Source of the DNA: Clostridiaceae bacterium
GTDB taxonomy: Bacteria; Bacillota; Clostridia; Lachnospirales; Lachnospiraceae
Reading direction: 5' to 3'
Assembly (NCBI GenBank): GCA_021200535.1
Contig: JAJQGL010000086.1
Span: 1 to 64,000, forward strand
Length of the DNA: 64,000 bases
The notes under the pieces were generated by a model that worked only from the letters and a program-made list of their open reading frames with translations, did not search any database and was not told the DNA's origin. The position numbers and the translations under genes were made by a program. Position 1 is the first letter of the stretch. The number at the start of each line of letters is the position of its first letter. This document shows, piece by piece, positions 51,193-59,825 of the stretch.

Positions 51193-51312
51193 TTTAATCT
51201 CCATTCCGGAGCGTATGCGACGGAATGCCGTCAACCATTACTCCTCTATTTATCATGTTTTTCAACAATCGCTTTGCCCTGTATTACTCAGGTTTTTTAT
51301 AACTTCTGAAAG

Positions 51313-51330
51313 TTAGGTTAGGCTAACCTA
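51313..51330. promoter_or_regulatory. Near-perfect DtxR/IdeR box between feoA and feoB
   Basis: TTAGGTTAGGCTAACCTA matches 18 of 19 positions of the DtxR consensus. TAGGTTAG (51314-51321) and CTAACCTA (51323-51330) are perfect arms around one base. It lies within the operon, about 120 bases before feoB, so feoB probably has its own iron-regulated promoter. Confidence 0.8.
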
Positions 51331-51358
51331 TGGTCAAAAAAATATTTCGGATGCGGTC

Positions 51359-51580
51359 CTAATCCACCTCGATCATTTCTGCATCTGCCTTGCGCAGTGA
51401 TAATTCATAGCCGCGCACTGTCACCTCAATCGGATCTCCAAGCGGTGCAACCTTGCGTACATATACCTGAACTCCTTTTGTGATTCCCATGTCCATGATT
51501 CTTCTTCTGACAGGCCCTTCCCCTGAAAGCTTCTTCACGGTAACTGTCTCTCCACAGGCAATGTCCTTTAACGTTTTCAT
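51359..51580 (-). CDS. feoA: FeoA domain protein (second copy)
   Basis: SH3-like cytoplasmic partner of FeoB. 73 residues: MKTLKDIACGETVTVKKLSGEGPVRRRI, MDMGITKGVQVYV, PLGDPIEVTVRGYELSLRKADA. ATG at 51580 with AGGAG upstream; the frame opens at 51643. It is 22 bases after the first FeoA gene. Confidence 0.94.
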   Translation of the reverse strand: MKTLKDIACGETVTVKKLSGEGPVRRRIMDMGITKGVQVYVRKVAPLGDPIEVTVRGYELSLRKADAEMIEVD

Positions 51581-51602
51581 AAATTCTCCTTTCCTCACCA
51601 GA

Positions 51603-51815
51603 CTATACCATGATTTTATTCGCCATATCTTTTCCGATCGCAATTCTGGAATCTTTTACATTTACAATCATATTGCCATTGATTTCAGATATAACAGTCA
51701 CACTGCCTCCTGCAACAAAGCCGAGATTTTCCAAAAACCTTCTGGTTTCCTCCCGTCCTCCTACTTTTTTGATTATGTTTGGCTCACCAGGATTTACCAT
51801 CGATAACGGCATCAT
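51603..51815 (-). CDS. feoA: FeoA domain protein (first copy)
   Basis: 70 residues, FeoA fold: GGREETRRFLENLGFVAGGSVTVISEINGNMIVNVKDSRIAIGKDMANKI. More divergent than the second copy. ATG at 51815 (another at 51812) with AAGGA upstream. First gene of the feo operon; the DtxR-like operator at 51866-51883 overlaps its promoter. Tandem FeoA genes are common in Clostridia. Confidence 0.92.
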   Translation of the reverse strand: MMPLSMVNPGEPNIIKKVGGREETRRFLENLGFVAGGSVTVISEINGNMIVNVKDSRIAIGKDMANKIMV

Positions 51816-51865
51816 AGCATTCCTTCTTTCTTATTGATATTAAGATTCATTTTCTTAATTACAAG

Positions 51866-51883
51866 AGTTAGTATATTCTAACT
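51866..51883. promoter_or_regulatory. DtxR-like operator over the feo promoter -10
   Basis: AGTTAG (51866-51871) and CTAACT (51878-51883) arms with a 6-base centre. It covers the -10 box, so binding would block the promoter. Confidence 0.65.
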
Positions 51884-51898
51884 ATCATTAGTTATCAA
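51870..51898 (-). promoter_or_regulatory. Promoter of the feo operon
   Basis: Minus-strand TTGATA (51893-51898) and TATACT (51870-51875) with a 17-base spacer, about 55 bases before the first feoA. Confidence 0.75.
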
Positions 51899-51950
51899 TA
51901 TGTTTTGCCAAATTTTTTCAGAATTTTTTCAGATTGACCCCTCTCTTTTT

Positions 51951-51979
51951 TTGACAGGGATGGCAGCGTTTATTATACC
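51951..51979 (+). promoter_or_regulatory. Plus-strand promoter leading to the AraC remnant
   Basis: TTGACA (51951-51956) and TATACC (51974-51979) with a 17-base spacer. It is followed by about 195 untranslated bases that include a hairpin (CTGAC-GGCC near 51990, GGCC-A-GTCAG near 52017-52026); no known riboswitch was recognised. Confidence 0.6.
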
Positions 51980-52178
51980 GGTGCTGCTGACGGCCACATT
52001 ATCTTGCTCTCTATGCGGCCAGTCAGCCAGCTGATAACCATATGCTTTGCAGTGAAACAGACTATAAACCCGCCAAAGATCAGGATGCTGCTAAAAATCA
52101 GGCCACACGCAGAGGCAAAGCGCTTTTTTCATGGTTTGATTACTAGGCAAAACAACTGCTTTCAGAAGGAGATTTACA

Positions 52179-52499
52179 ATGATGGATCCTATGTATTTAC
52201 ATTATTTCACTACAGAGGAAACCTTTCCTTTTTTTATTCAGCTCGGACATCATGACGATGCGGTTGATATGCATCTCGCCAAGAGAATATTTAATCCGGC
52301 ACAAGGGGAATTAACCGCAATTCCCCTCACAGGGATAAAATCAGATACATTACCAGTACAAGGAAAATCTGTATTACAGAAAAACGGAACACAACCTGCG
52401 TGTCAGACCAGTTTTTTTCTTTTCGAACATGATCATGAAGCGGTGTTGTCGTATTTTTCAGAATGGAAATTTTCAGGAAACGCAGCAGAAAAATCTTGA
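52179..52499 (+). pseudogene. Truncated AraC-type regulator (N-terminal remnant)
   Basis: The ATG at 52179 has an excellent AAGGAG site. The first about 30 residues (MMDPMYLHYFTTEETFPFF, then IQLGHHDDAVDMH) match the N-terminal cupin of Lachnospiraceae AraC regulators. After about 52265 the reading becomes unrelated: it passes a hairpin and runs antisense through the 3' end of the MraY-like gene, ending at 52499. The effector domain and the DNA-binding domain are missing. A deletion or rearrangement next to the MraY-like gene is inferred. Confidence 0.6.
52305..52326 (-). terminator. Hairpin just after the MraY-like gene
   Basis: GGGGAATT (52305-52312) and AATTCCCC (52319-52326) with a 6-base loop, directly adjacent to the stop. 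The T-tract is poor. Confidence 0.45.
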
Positions 52500-53280
52500 C
52501 CAGTCCAATGCCGCCGTCAACAATTAATACACCTGCCAAAAGCAGATACGCAAACGGATGCCCGCTCTTCATGGCAATCACGGCAATATAAAACCCAAGC
52601 GCCCGGGAGCCGGCATCTCCCATCAGCATACTGCTTGGTTTTGAATTAAAGCAAAGATATGCCAAAAGAACCGCAACAAAAATCAGATTTGCCGCGCCAT
52701 AATTCTCAAGCTGGTCTGAAAAAAGCACTGCAAATGATGTGATTGTCACACAGCAAACAGAGGCGCATAACCCGTCTACACCATCGGTACAATTTGTCAC
52801 ATTAATGGAAACCCAGATCAATACTACACCTAAAACAAAATAAACAGCCGCCGGAAGCACAAAGTGATACCCGAAAAGGCCGATTGCCGTTTCATTGTAA
52901 TTGACGAAATTCCACATCGTCAGAATCGCCAAAATCAGATCAATCGCTCCTTTTTTATAATCGCTCCAGGGATTTTTTGCCGCATCATCCAAATAGCCGC
53001 TAAGCATCATTGCAAACAGAAGGATACAATAAACCAGATACTCCCTGTCAACCGGCAGAAACAATATCGTACTCAGAAGAAAAACCACCGTCAGAATCAA
53101 TCCTACCCCACGGATTTTTCCTTTTGATTTTGCCCCATTTACCGCATAGGCACGCCCCTGATCCTCCGGTAAAAAGGAAGCCGGAAAACGCAGGCATAAA
53201 AAAGCAGCAACAAACGCAAAAAGAACACTTACCGCAACCATCTGGTTTGACGTTATGTAATGAGATAACAACTGATACAT
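52327..53280 (-). CDS. MraY-family phospho-sugar transferase (divergent)
   Basis: Membrane transferase of the MraY/WecA superfamily, moving a phospho-sugar from a UDP-sugar to undecaprenyl phosphate. 317 residues, about ten membrane segments. YLDDAAKN gives the Asp-rich motif, NCTDGVDGL the NxTDGxDGL motif and GDAGSRALG the GDxGS motif. The usual HHHFE-type C-terminal motif reads PLHDHVRK, a clear variation. It lies alone, outside a murein gene cluster, so it could be a second lipid-I type enzyme or have another substrate. ATG with GGAGG upstream; the leader is preceded by a palindrome array. Confidence 0.85.
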   Translation of the reverse strand: MYQLLSHYITSNQMVAVSVLFAFVAAFLCLRFPASFLPEDQGRAYAVNGAKSKGKIRGVGLILTVVFLLSTILFLPVDREYLVYCILLFAMMLSGYLDDAAKNPWSDYKKGAIDLILAILTMWNFVNYNETAIGLFGYHFVLPAAVYFVLGVVLIWVSINVTNCTDGVDGLCASVCCVTITSFAVLFSDQLENYGAANLIFVAVLLAYLCFNSKPSSMLMGDAGSRALGFYIAVIAMKSGHPFAYLLLAGVLIVDGGIGLVKIFLLRFLKISILKNTTTPLHDHVRKEKNWSDTQVVFRFSVIQIFLVLVMYLILSL

Positions 53281-53314
53281 GTTTCTCCTCCTTTGTATTC
53301 TAAAATAAAACCAG

Positions 53315-53384
53315 TTTCACATGATAAAAAAACCATTTATCATGATAAAAAATTTGTCATATCAAAAAAGTTTATCATGTTAAA
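53315..53384. repeat. Array of four TTTATCATGATAAA-like palindromes
   Basis: A perfect 14-bp palindrome TTTATCATGATAAA at 53336-53349 is flanked by variants at 53315-53328 (TTTCACATGATAAA), 53353-53366 (TTTGTCATATCAAA) and 53371-53384 (TTTATCATGTTAAA). Starts are 17-21 bases apart. It lies in the leader of the MraY-like gene, an operator-like cluster of unknown regulator. Confidence 0.6.
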
Positions 53385-53397
53385 AAACATTTTATCT

Positions 53398-53447
53398 AAT
53401 TAAGTTTTGGATAGTTTGACTTGCGCCAAACTATCCAAAACTTAATT
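53398..53447 (-). repeat. 21-bp perfect inverted repeat downstream of ptsI
   Basis: Arms 53398-53418 and 53427-53447 are exact complements with an 8-base loop (ACTTGCGC). It lies about 60 bases after the ptsI stop. No T-tract follows on either side, so it may be a processing or stabilising hairpin, or a remnant of a mobile element. Confidence 0.7.
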
Positions 53448-53506
53448 TTCACTGTACTATTGAACCAGTATACCATCTTTTTTAACGGTGCGTCAACAAT
53501 TCTGTT

Positions 53507-55114
53507 TCAGCTCTCACGAATTGCTTTTTTTACCGGAAGAATCATGGATGGTGACACCGATAATTCGTCTACTCCAAGCGCAATCAAACGCTTTGTCAGG
53601 GTAGTGTCCGCCCCCAGTTCCCCGCAAATTCCAACCCAGATACCATTTTTATGCGCATTTTCAACCACCATCTGAATCATTCGCAGCACCGCTTCATGGT
53701 GGGCATCATAAAAATCGTCCAGCCTGGCATTTTGCCGGTCAACAGCCAATGTATACTGCGTCAGATCATTTGTTCCTATACTGAAAAAATCAACATGCGG
53801 CGCCAAAAGATCACTGATCAGCGCAGCTGCCGGAGTCTCAATCATAATCCCCTGCTCTACCTCGCCATAAGGGATTTTCTCCCCTGAAAGCTCTGCCCTG
53901 ACATCTTTCGCAAGCTCTTTTATCCGCAGCACCTCATCCACAGAGATAACCATCGGGTACATGATCGAAATATTGCCATAAGCGCTTGCCCGGTAAATCG
54001 CACGCAGCTGCGTCCGAAGGATTTCGGGCTGATCTAAGCAAATGCGGATGGCGCGGTATCCCATCGCCGGATTTTCTTCTTTTGGCAGATGAAAATAGGG
54101 TGCCTGCTTATCTGCGCCAATATCCATTGTCCGTATAATTATCTTTTTTTCACTCATCGTTTCCGCAACCGTTTTGTATTGCTGAAACTGCACTTCTTCT
54201 GTAGGAAAATCCTCGCTTTCCAAATATAAAAACTCACTGCGGAACAAACCGATCCCCTGTGCCCCGGCCGCCAGAACCGCGGCAAGATCAGATACATTTC
54301 CGATATTGGCATACAACTTAATCTGTCTGCCGGATGTTGTCACAGCGTCCTTTCCCAGCAGCTCCATAAGCAGCTCCTGGTTTTTCTTTTGCTCCTCCAC
54401 TTTCTTTCGGTAAGCAATAAGCGTTTCCTCATCCGGATCAATCAGAAACATCCCGGCCGCCCCGTCAATAATCCCTGTCCTTCCATTCCACTCTTCCTTC
54501 GCCGGAATCCCAATCAATGCCGGGATATTCATGGTTCTGGCAAGAATTGCTGTATGTGAATTTGAAGAGCCAAACTCTGTCACAAACCCCAAAAGCTTTT
54601 CTTTATCCATCTGAACCGTTTCGCTTGGCGCCAGATCTTTTGCCGCCAGAATCACTGGTTCCTGCAGATTTCCGATATCTGCACCGCCGCTTAATATCCG
54701 TATCACCCTTTCGCTGATATCCCGGACATCAATGCTCCTCGCCTTAAAATACTCGTCCTCCATCCGCGCAAACATCTGTGAAAAATTGTCGCCGGTCACT
54801 GCGACGGCATAAGCAGCATTCACTCCCTGTTGGCGGATCATATTGCAAACAGAATCATTGTAATCCTCATCCTCTAACATCATCTGATGCACCTCAAAAA
54901 TCTGCGCATTAACTGCTCCCACTTCTTTTAACGCCTTTTCATAAAGCTGCTGCAGCTCCTTTGCCGCCGTCTGCTTTGCCGCTTCGTATTTTTGTATTTC
55001 CCCCTCTGCATCCTGAACCCGTTTCCTCGTCACCCTTTGCTGGTCTTTCGAATAGATCCTAATTTTGCCAATAGCCACTTTCCCATAAATTGCTTTCCCA
55101 GTATACTTTTCCAT
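53507..55114 (-). CDS. ptsI: Phosphoenolpyruvate-protein phosphotransferase (PTS Enzyme I)
   Basis: Transfers phosphate from PEP to HPr at the start of PTS sugar uptake. 535 residues. N-terminal HPr-binding domain; phospho-His in SSNSHTAILART; the PEP-binding barrel with GIGLFRSEFLYL, RTMDIGADK, GYRAIRICL, GIMIETPAA, FFSIGTNDLTQY and the C-terminal Cys in GICGELGAD. ATG at 55114 with GGGGG upstream. Lies 31 bases after ptsH. Confidence 0.96.
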   Translation of the reverse strand: MEKYTGKAIYGKVAIGKIRIYSKDQQRVTRKRVQDAEGEIQKYEAAKQTAAKELQQLYEKALKEVGAVNAQIFEVHQMMLEDEDYNDSVCNMIRQQGVNAAYAVAVTGDNFSQMFARMEDEYFKARSIDVRDISERVIRILSGGADIGNLQEPVILAAKDLAPSETVQMDKEKLLGFVTEFGSSNSHTAILARTMNIPALIGIPAKEEWNGRTGIIDGAAGMFLIDPDEETLIAYRKKVEEQKKNQELLMELLGKDAVTTSGRQIKLYANIGNVSDLAAVLAAGAQGIGLFRSEFLYLESEDFPTEEVQFQQYKTVAETMSEKKIIIRTMDIGADKQAPYFHLPKEENPAMGYRAIRICLDQPEILRTQLRAIYRASAYGNISIMYPMVISVDEVLRIKELAKDVRAELSGEKIPYGEVEQGIMIETPAAALISDLLAPHVDFFSIGTNDLTQYTLAVDRQNARLDDFYDAHHEAVLRMIQMVVENAHKNGIWVGICGELGADTTLTKRLIALGVDELSVSPSMILPVKKAIRES

Positions 55115-55145
55115 ATGACATTCCCCCGTTCCCATAAATTACCGT

Positions 55146-55403
55146 CTATAGATTTTCCCGGAAAAATGCTTCTATCTGCGGGACAGCGTTCTCTTCATCA
55201 TCTCCCTCAACCTGCACAGTCACCCTGGTTCCCTTCCGGATTCCCATGCCCATAACAGCCATCAGCTTTGTCGCCTCCGCCTGTTTTCCATCTGCATTTA
55301 ATGTTACCTTTGCAGCAAACTCTTTGCAAAGCTTTGCAAGATTGCCTGCCGGACGTGCATGAATGCCTGTCTCATCTGTAATGACATATTGAAATGTTTT
55401 CAT
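55146..55403 (-). CDS. ptsH: Phosphocarrier protein HPr with Lys at position 46
   Basis: Small cytoplasmic carrier between Enzyme I and the sugar permeases. 85 residues. His15 in GIHARPAG is the phosphorylation site. At position 46, where Firmicutes HPr has the regulatory Ser for HPr kinase (KSIMGVM), this protein has Lys (TKLMAVMGMG). So carbon-catabolite control through Ser46-phosphate seems not possible with this copy. ATG at 55403 with AAGGAG upstream. Confidence 0.93.
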   Translation of the reverse strand: MKTFQYVITDETGIHARPAGNLAKLCKEFAAKVTLNADGKQAEATKLMAVMGMGIRKGTRVTVQVEGDDEENAVPQIEAFFRENL

Positions 55404-55609
55404 AATCGGTTTCTCCTTTTCTCGATGGACTTCTGCCAAATTTTTACCCTGCCTTTGCAAAAACAATGCTCTTTTCGGCTATACGGTTACTACGGCGGTT
55501 CAATATCGACATAGTAATAGTTTACATCATTTTCCTCATCTTATCCCTGTCCATCCAAAAAACATTTCTATCTCTAATCCGGAAAACAGACCAGCCAAAC
55601 TGCCAATAC

Positions 55610-56581
55610 TTAATATTCGCTGCACCAGCGGCTGCAAAAAGCCTCCAGGCCGCTATACGTCTCAATTTCATTTACCATACTGCGCATTTTGGCAGAATAC
55701 GGAAACCCCGCTGTATACCATGCCACATGCTTCCGCATTTCCCGCATTCCCATCTGCTCTCCCTTATAATCTGCCATTAACTTTCCATGGCGCAGTATCA
55801 TCTCAAGCACCTCCTGCAAACCCGGTTTCTGTTCTATTTGTCCGGTCTTTTGGTATGTCTTAATCTGATGAAACAGCCATGGGTTTCCGCGTGCGCCCCT
55901 TCCCAGCATCAATCCGTCACAGCCCGTCTCCCGCTCACAGCGAACTGCATCCTCCGGCGAAAAAATATCTCCGCTGGCAAGCACCGGAATAGAAACAGCC
56001 TCTTTGACCCGTGCAATGATCTCCCAGTCTGCTTTTCCGCTGTAATATTCCTCTCTGGTTCTTCCATGTACTGCCGCAGCAGCGGCCCCGGCATCCTCCA
56101 TGCGCTTTGCAAAATCCACTGCATTGACCGTAGTCTGGTCAAATCCTTTTCGAAATTTAACCGTAACGGGTTTCTCAATCGCAGAGCAGATTGCTTTTAC
56201 AATCCCTGCAGCAAGCTTTGGCTGCTTCATCAGTGCAGAACCTTCCCCATTGTTTACCACCTTGGGCACCGGACACCCCATATTGATATCCAGAATATCA
56301 AAATTCCGTCCTTCAATCTGCTTTGCAATCTGTGCCATCAATTCCGGTTCAGAGCCAAAAAGCTGCAGTGCCGCCGGACGTTCTCCTTCGCTGATTTCCC
56401 ACAAAAGCTTTGTATTTTTATTTTTATAATGAATGGCTTTCGCACTAATCATCTCTGTATAAACCAGGTCAGCGCCCTGTTCCTTACATAGAATGCGAAA
56501 TGGCAGGTCTGTTACCCCTGCCATTGGCGCCAATACAAGATTGCCATTTATCTTAACATTCCCTATCGTCAGATTTTTCAT
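55610..56581 (-). CDS. dusB: tRNA-dihydrouridine synthase (DusB type)
   Basis: FMN enzyme reducing uridines in the tRNA D-loop. 323 residues with LAPMAGVTDLPFR, the catalytic Cys in DINMGCPVPKV, VKFRKGF, VHGRTREEYYSG and GRGARGNPWLF. ATG with GGAGAGG upstream. Last gene of the argF-birA-DUF6145-coaX-dusB run, 38 bases after coaX. Confidence 0.94.
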   Translation of the reverse strand: MKNLTIGNVKINGNLVLAPMAGVTDLPFRILCKEQGADLVYTEMISAKAIHYKNKNTKLLWEISEGERPAALQLFGSEPELMAQIAKQIEGRNFDILDINMGCPVPKVVNNGEGSALMKQPKLAAGIVKAICSAIEKPVTVKFRKGFDQTTVNAVDFAKRMEDAGAAAAAVHGRTREEYYSGKADWEIIARVKEAVSIPVLASGDIFSPEDAVRCERETGCDGLMLGRGARGNPWLFHQIKTYQKTGQIEQKPGLQEVLEMILRHGKLMADYKGEQMGMREMRKHVAWYTAGFPYSAKMRSMVNEIETYSGLEAFCSRWCSEY

Positions 56582-56619
56582 ACTTCCTCTCCATACGGCA
56601 ACAGAAACCGCCTCCTGTT

Positions 56620-57405
56620 TTATTTTCCTCCCCTGCTGTGCTTTTGCTTTTGATAAATATACAAAAGCCCTTTCAATGTCAGATCTGCATCATATATATC
56701 AATCTTATCCGTATTTTCTGAAATGATTTTCCCAAGCCCTCCTGTCGCCACAACTCTGGCATCCAAAAGATTTGCCTCCTTTTTAATCCGGCGGATAATA
56801 TACTCACTCTGACCAATCGTTCCATAAAACAATCCCGCCTGCATGGAAGAAATCGTTTCCTTTGCAATCAGATTCTCCGGACGTTTGATCTCAATCTCCG
56901 GCAGACTTGCCGTATTATCCCAAAGGGCATTGGCAGAAATACGGATTCCCGGGCTGATTACGCCGCCCTGAAATGTGCCGTCCTCTGTCACCAGGTCGTA
57001 TGTAGTGGCAGTTCCATAATCCACCACAATAACCGGCCCGCCGTACTGTTCATACGCACTGACCGCATCCACAATCCGATCCGGACCAATCTCCTTGGGA
57101 TTGACCGTATTAATCCGGATACCCGTTTTCGTACCGGCCCCTACTACCAATGGTTTGCAATCCAGATATTTAATGATCGCACTTGTAAAAGAATGCATCA
57201 TCTTTGGAACGACAGAAGCAATGATCACCTCTTTTATCATGCGCGGCGAAAAATTCTTCTGCTCCAAAATACTGCACAACAGCTCTCCGTATTCATCTGA
57301 CGTCCTGGGCATCTTCACGGTAAAACGAAATCTGGCAGTCAGCTCCTGACCATCAAATACCCCAAATGTAATATCTGTGTTTCCCACATCTACCGCCAAT
57401 AACAT
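56620..57405 (-). CDS. coaX: Type III pantothenate kinase
   Basis: First step of CoA synthesis. 261 residues. ASKHA phosphate motif [18 protein letters not shown] at the N-terminus, [48 protein letters not shown] and ATGGLGK. ATG at 57405 with GGAGG upstream, 2 bases after the DUF6145 stop; an in-frame TTG at 57411 is rejected because it overlaps the ribosome site. Confidence 0.95.
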   Translation of the reverse strand: MLLAVDVGNTDITFGVFDGQELTARFRFTVKMPRTSDEYGELLCSILEQKNFSPRMIKEVIIASVVPKMMHSFTSAIIKYLDCKPLVVGAGTKTGIRINTVNPKEIGPDRIVDAVSAYEQYGGPVIVVDYGTATTYDLVTEDGTFQGGVISPGIRISANALWDNTASLPEIEIKRPENLIAKETISSMQAGLFYGTIGQSEYIIRRIKKEANLLDARVVATGGLGKIISENTDKIDIYDADLTLKGLLYIYQKQKHSRGGK

Positions 57406-57407
57406 AA

Positions 57408-57776
57408 TCAATCCTCCCCATCCAGAAGCTCACTGACATCCTCTTTCAAAAAGACCGCTTTATAGTAAACCTCCAGTGCTTCCAATAGTTCTTTCTTCTC
57501 CATCTGAATCTGTTTTATTTTTAAAACACTGCCGATTTCATCAAAAAGAATATCTCCTTCCCTGGCAGTAACATGCATTAACAGATTGCCAGCCTCATCA
57601 AAATGCAGCGTAAAAATCCCACCAATATCCGCTGTGTACAACACACACATAATCTGCAGCTCTTCCTGAACCGATACAGGCAAGCCGGCAAATTCCGGAT
57701 TCAGATAATATTTTTGCTCATACGCATTTGCTGCACATAAAATCTCGCCCTGTACTTCATACATCTCCTGATACAT
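57408..57776 (-). CDS. DUF6145-type small protein between birA and coaX
   Basis: 122 residues, soluble, with acidic ends. [53 protein letters not shown]-type layout suggests an alpha/beta fold; a pair of Cys (CAANA, MCVLY) is present. It resembles the small DUF6145 family found in Lachnospiraceae, an assignment from memory. ATG at 57776 with GGAGG upstream. Function unknown; the steady position between birA and coaX suggests cofactor metabolism. Confidence 0.65.
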   Translation of the reverse strand: MYQEMYEVQGEILCAANAYEQKYYLNPEFAGLPVSVQEELQIMCVLYTADIGGIFTLHFDEAGNLLMHVTAREGDILFDEIGSVLKIKQIQMEKKELLEALEVYYKAVFLKEDVSELLDGED

Positions 57777-57791
57777 AGTAAGCCTCCACAA

Positions 57792-58793
57792 TTATAGATA
57801 ACCATACATTCCCCTGACCGAAACCTCGCCTGATACAATCTTTTTCACGCCGGTATCCAGTTCCACCAAAAGAGCTCCATCCCGGTCAATCCCCCTCGCA
57901 ATGCCAATATCAATATTCTCTTCTTTTGCATCATCAACCGTTCCGTAATAAACCTTTACCTGTTGGTCACAATTAGCAAGGACACGGTTATACTCCGGCA
58001 CAAATACAGAAAAATCCTGTTCCATCTCAAACCGTTCGTAATCCGCGCAAAGATGCTTTATCACTGCCGCCGCCAATTCATTCCGGTTAGTCTTTTTTCC
58101 TGTCTGGATCCGGATCGAAGTGGCCCTGTCACAAAGCTCCTCCGGAAAACTCTCTGTGTTTACATTAATGCCAATCCCCACTGCCACATAATGTACATAA
58201 TTTTCCTCTGAGCTCATCTCCGTAAGTATACCACATATCTTTTTTTTCGCAATCACAACATCATTGGGCCATTTGATCTGTGCCTCCACACCGCAAACTT
58301 CCTGAATTGCCTTTGTCAGTGCAAGAGCTGCCAGCAGGGTAATAGCCGGCACTTTGGCAGGCGGAAGCTCCGGGCGCAGCAGCAGTGTCATATAAATACC
58401 GCTTTCCGCCTCTGACCGCCAGGTTCTCCCACGTCTTCCCCGCCCTGCTGTCTGCCGTTCCGACACAAGCAGAGAACCCTGCTCTTCTCCCAATTCCGCC
58501 AGCTGCTTCATCCTTGTATTTGTTGAATCAATTTCCTCAAAACACTGTACCTTCCTGCACAGGCAATCCTCCGGCAGCCGGCTTAGAATATCCGGCCCGT
58601 AAAGCCGGTCCCTGCCTTTTTTTAGCCGGTAACCTTTTCCGGAAACTGATTCAATCTGATAACCATCTTCCTTTAAGCCGGATATGCATTTCCAAACGGC
58701 CTGCCTTGACACACCCAGGCGCTCACAAAGCGCACTGCCAGACACATAGCCCTCCCCGGCCTCCCGCAACGCCTTTACTATCTCTCTTTTCAT
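57792..58793 (-). CDS. birA: Bifunctional biotin ligase and repressor
   Basis: Attaches biotin to carboxylases and, as biotinoyl-AMP complex, represses biotin genes. 333 residues. N-terminal HTH (GSALCERLGVSRQAVWKCISGLKEDGY then GYRL), central ligase domain with the GRGRRGR biotinoyl-AMP loop and KWPNDV, and a C-terminal SH3-like domain ending SGEVSVRGMYGYL. The HTH means it can regulate; the operator at 30547-30577 is its obvious target. ATG with AAGGG upstream, 9 bases after argF. Confidence 0.95.
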   Translation of the reverse strand: MKREIVKALREAGEGYVSGSALCERLGVSRQAVWKCISGLKEDGYQIESVSGKGYRLKKGRDRLYGPDILSRLPEDCLCRKVQCFEEIDSTNTRMKQLAELGEEQGSLLVSERQTAGRGRRGRTWRSEAESGIYMTLLLRPELPPAKVPAITLLAALALTKAIQEVCGVEAQIKWPNDVVIAKKKICGILTEMSSEENYVHYVAVGIGINVNTESFPEELCDRATSIRIQTGKKTNRNELAAAVIKHLCADYERFEMEQDFSVFVPEYNRVLANCDQQVKVYYGTVDDAKEENIDIGIARGIDRDGALLVELDTGVKKIVSGEVSVRGMYGYL

Positions 58794-58802
58794 CTTCTGC
58801 CC

Positions 58803-59801
58803 TTAAGATTCCTCTAATGTTGCTGCCATCACTGCCTTAATCGTGTGCATTCGGTTTTCTGCCTCATCAAAAACAACCGACTGCGGCGACTCAAACACCT
58901 CATCTGTCACCTCCAGCTCTTTCATGCCGAATTTTTCATAAACATCCCGTCCAATCTTTGTCTTTAAATCATGAAATGCCGGAAGGCAATGCGTAAAAAT
59001 TGCTGTTTTTTTCGCATTATCCATCACTTTTTTGTTGACCTGATACGGAGAGAGAACCTGAATCCGTTCTGCCCAGACCTCCTCCGGTTCCCCCATAGAT
59101 ACCCACACATCCGTGTAGATCACATCAGCATCCTTCGTGCCTGTCATAACATCCTCTGTCAGCGTGATCGAAGCGCCCGACTCTTTTGCATAGACTTCAC
59201 ACTGTTCTACCAACTCTGCAGATGGGAAATATTCTTTCGCTGTGCATGCGACAAAATCCATCCCCATCTTCGCGCAGGCAATCATCAGCGAATTTCCCAT
59301 ATTATATCTGGCATCGCCCATATATACAAGCTTCACGCCGCGAAGCTTCCCAAGATGTTCCCGAACGGTCAGAAGCGTTGCCAGCATCTGTGTCGGATGG
59401 TATTCATTCGTAAGGCCGTTCCAGACCGGAACCCCTGCATACTTTGCAAGCTCTTCAACAATTTCCTGTTCAAAACCGCGATACTCAATTCCATCAAACA
59501 TACGTCCTAAAACTCTTGCGGTGTCTGCAATACTTTCCTTCTTTCCGATCTGTGAACCGGACGGTTCCAGATAGGTCGTTCCCATTCCCATATCATGCGC
59601 CGCCACCTCAAAAGAGCATCGTGTTCTGGTACTCGTCTTTTCAAAAATCAAAGCAACATTTTTCCCCTGATAATGATTCACAGGAATTCCTTTTTTCTTC
59701 TTTTCTTTCAGGTCCGCCGCCAAATCAACGAGATATAAAATCTCTTCCGGCGTAAAATCCTTTAATGTCAAAAAATTTCTTCCTTTTAAATTCATGCTCA
59801 T
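58803..59801 (-). CDS. argF: Ornithine carbamoyltransferase
   Basis: Makes citrulline from ornithine and carbamoyl phosphate in arginine synthesis. 332 residues. Carbamoyl-phosphate site [28 protein letters not shown] and the ornithine/catalytic loop HCLPAFHD are intact. ATG at 59801 with AAAGG 8 bases upstream; a second ATG follows 6 bases later. First gene of a run that includes birA and coaX. An ArgR-like sequence lies in the upstream hairpin. Confidence 0.95.
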   Translation of the reverse strand: MSMNLKGRNFLTLKDFTPEEILYLVDLAADLKEKKKKGIPVNHYQGKNVALIFEKTSTRTRCSFEVAAHDMGMGTTYLEPSGSQIGKKESIADTARVLGRMFDGIEYRGFEQEIVEELAKYAGVPVWNGLTNEYHPTQMLATLLTVREHLGKLRGVKLVYMGDARYNMGNSLMIACAKMGMDFVACTAKEYFPSAELVEQCEVYAKESGASITLTEDVMTGTKDADVIYTDVWVSMGEPEEVWAERIQVLSPYQVNKKVMDNAKKTAIFTHCLPAFHDLKTKIGRDVYEKFGMKELEVTDEVFESPQSVVFDEAENRMHTIKAVMAATLEES

Positions 59802-59825
59802 AACACACACCTTTCTTTTACAGCA

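Noticed and set aside
51866-51883. Classical Fur box before feo
   Set aside because: The arms GTTAG/CTAAC match the DtxR-like sites elsewhere in the window better than the GATAAT repeats of Fur.
51978-52130. Hydrophobic minus-strand frame of about 50 codons (with KKRFASACGLIFSS at its start)
   Set aside because: No start codon unless one A of an A6 run is removed, no ribosome site, and a plus-strand promoter overlaps its end. Probably a chance frame.
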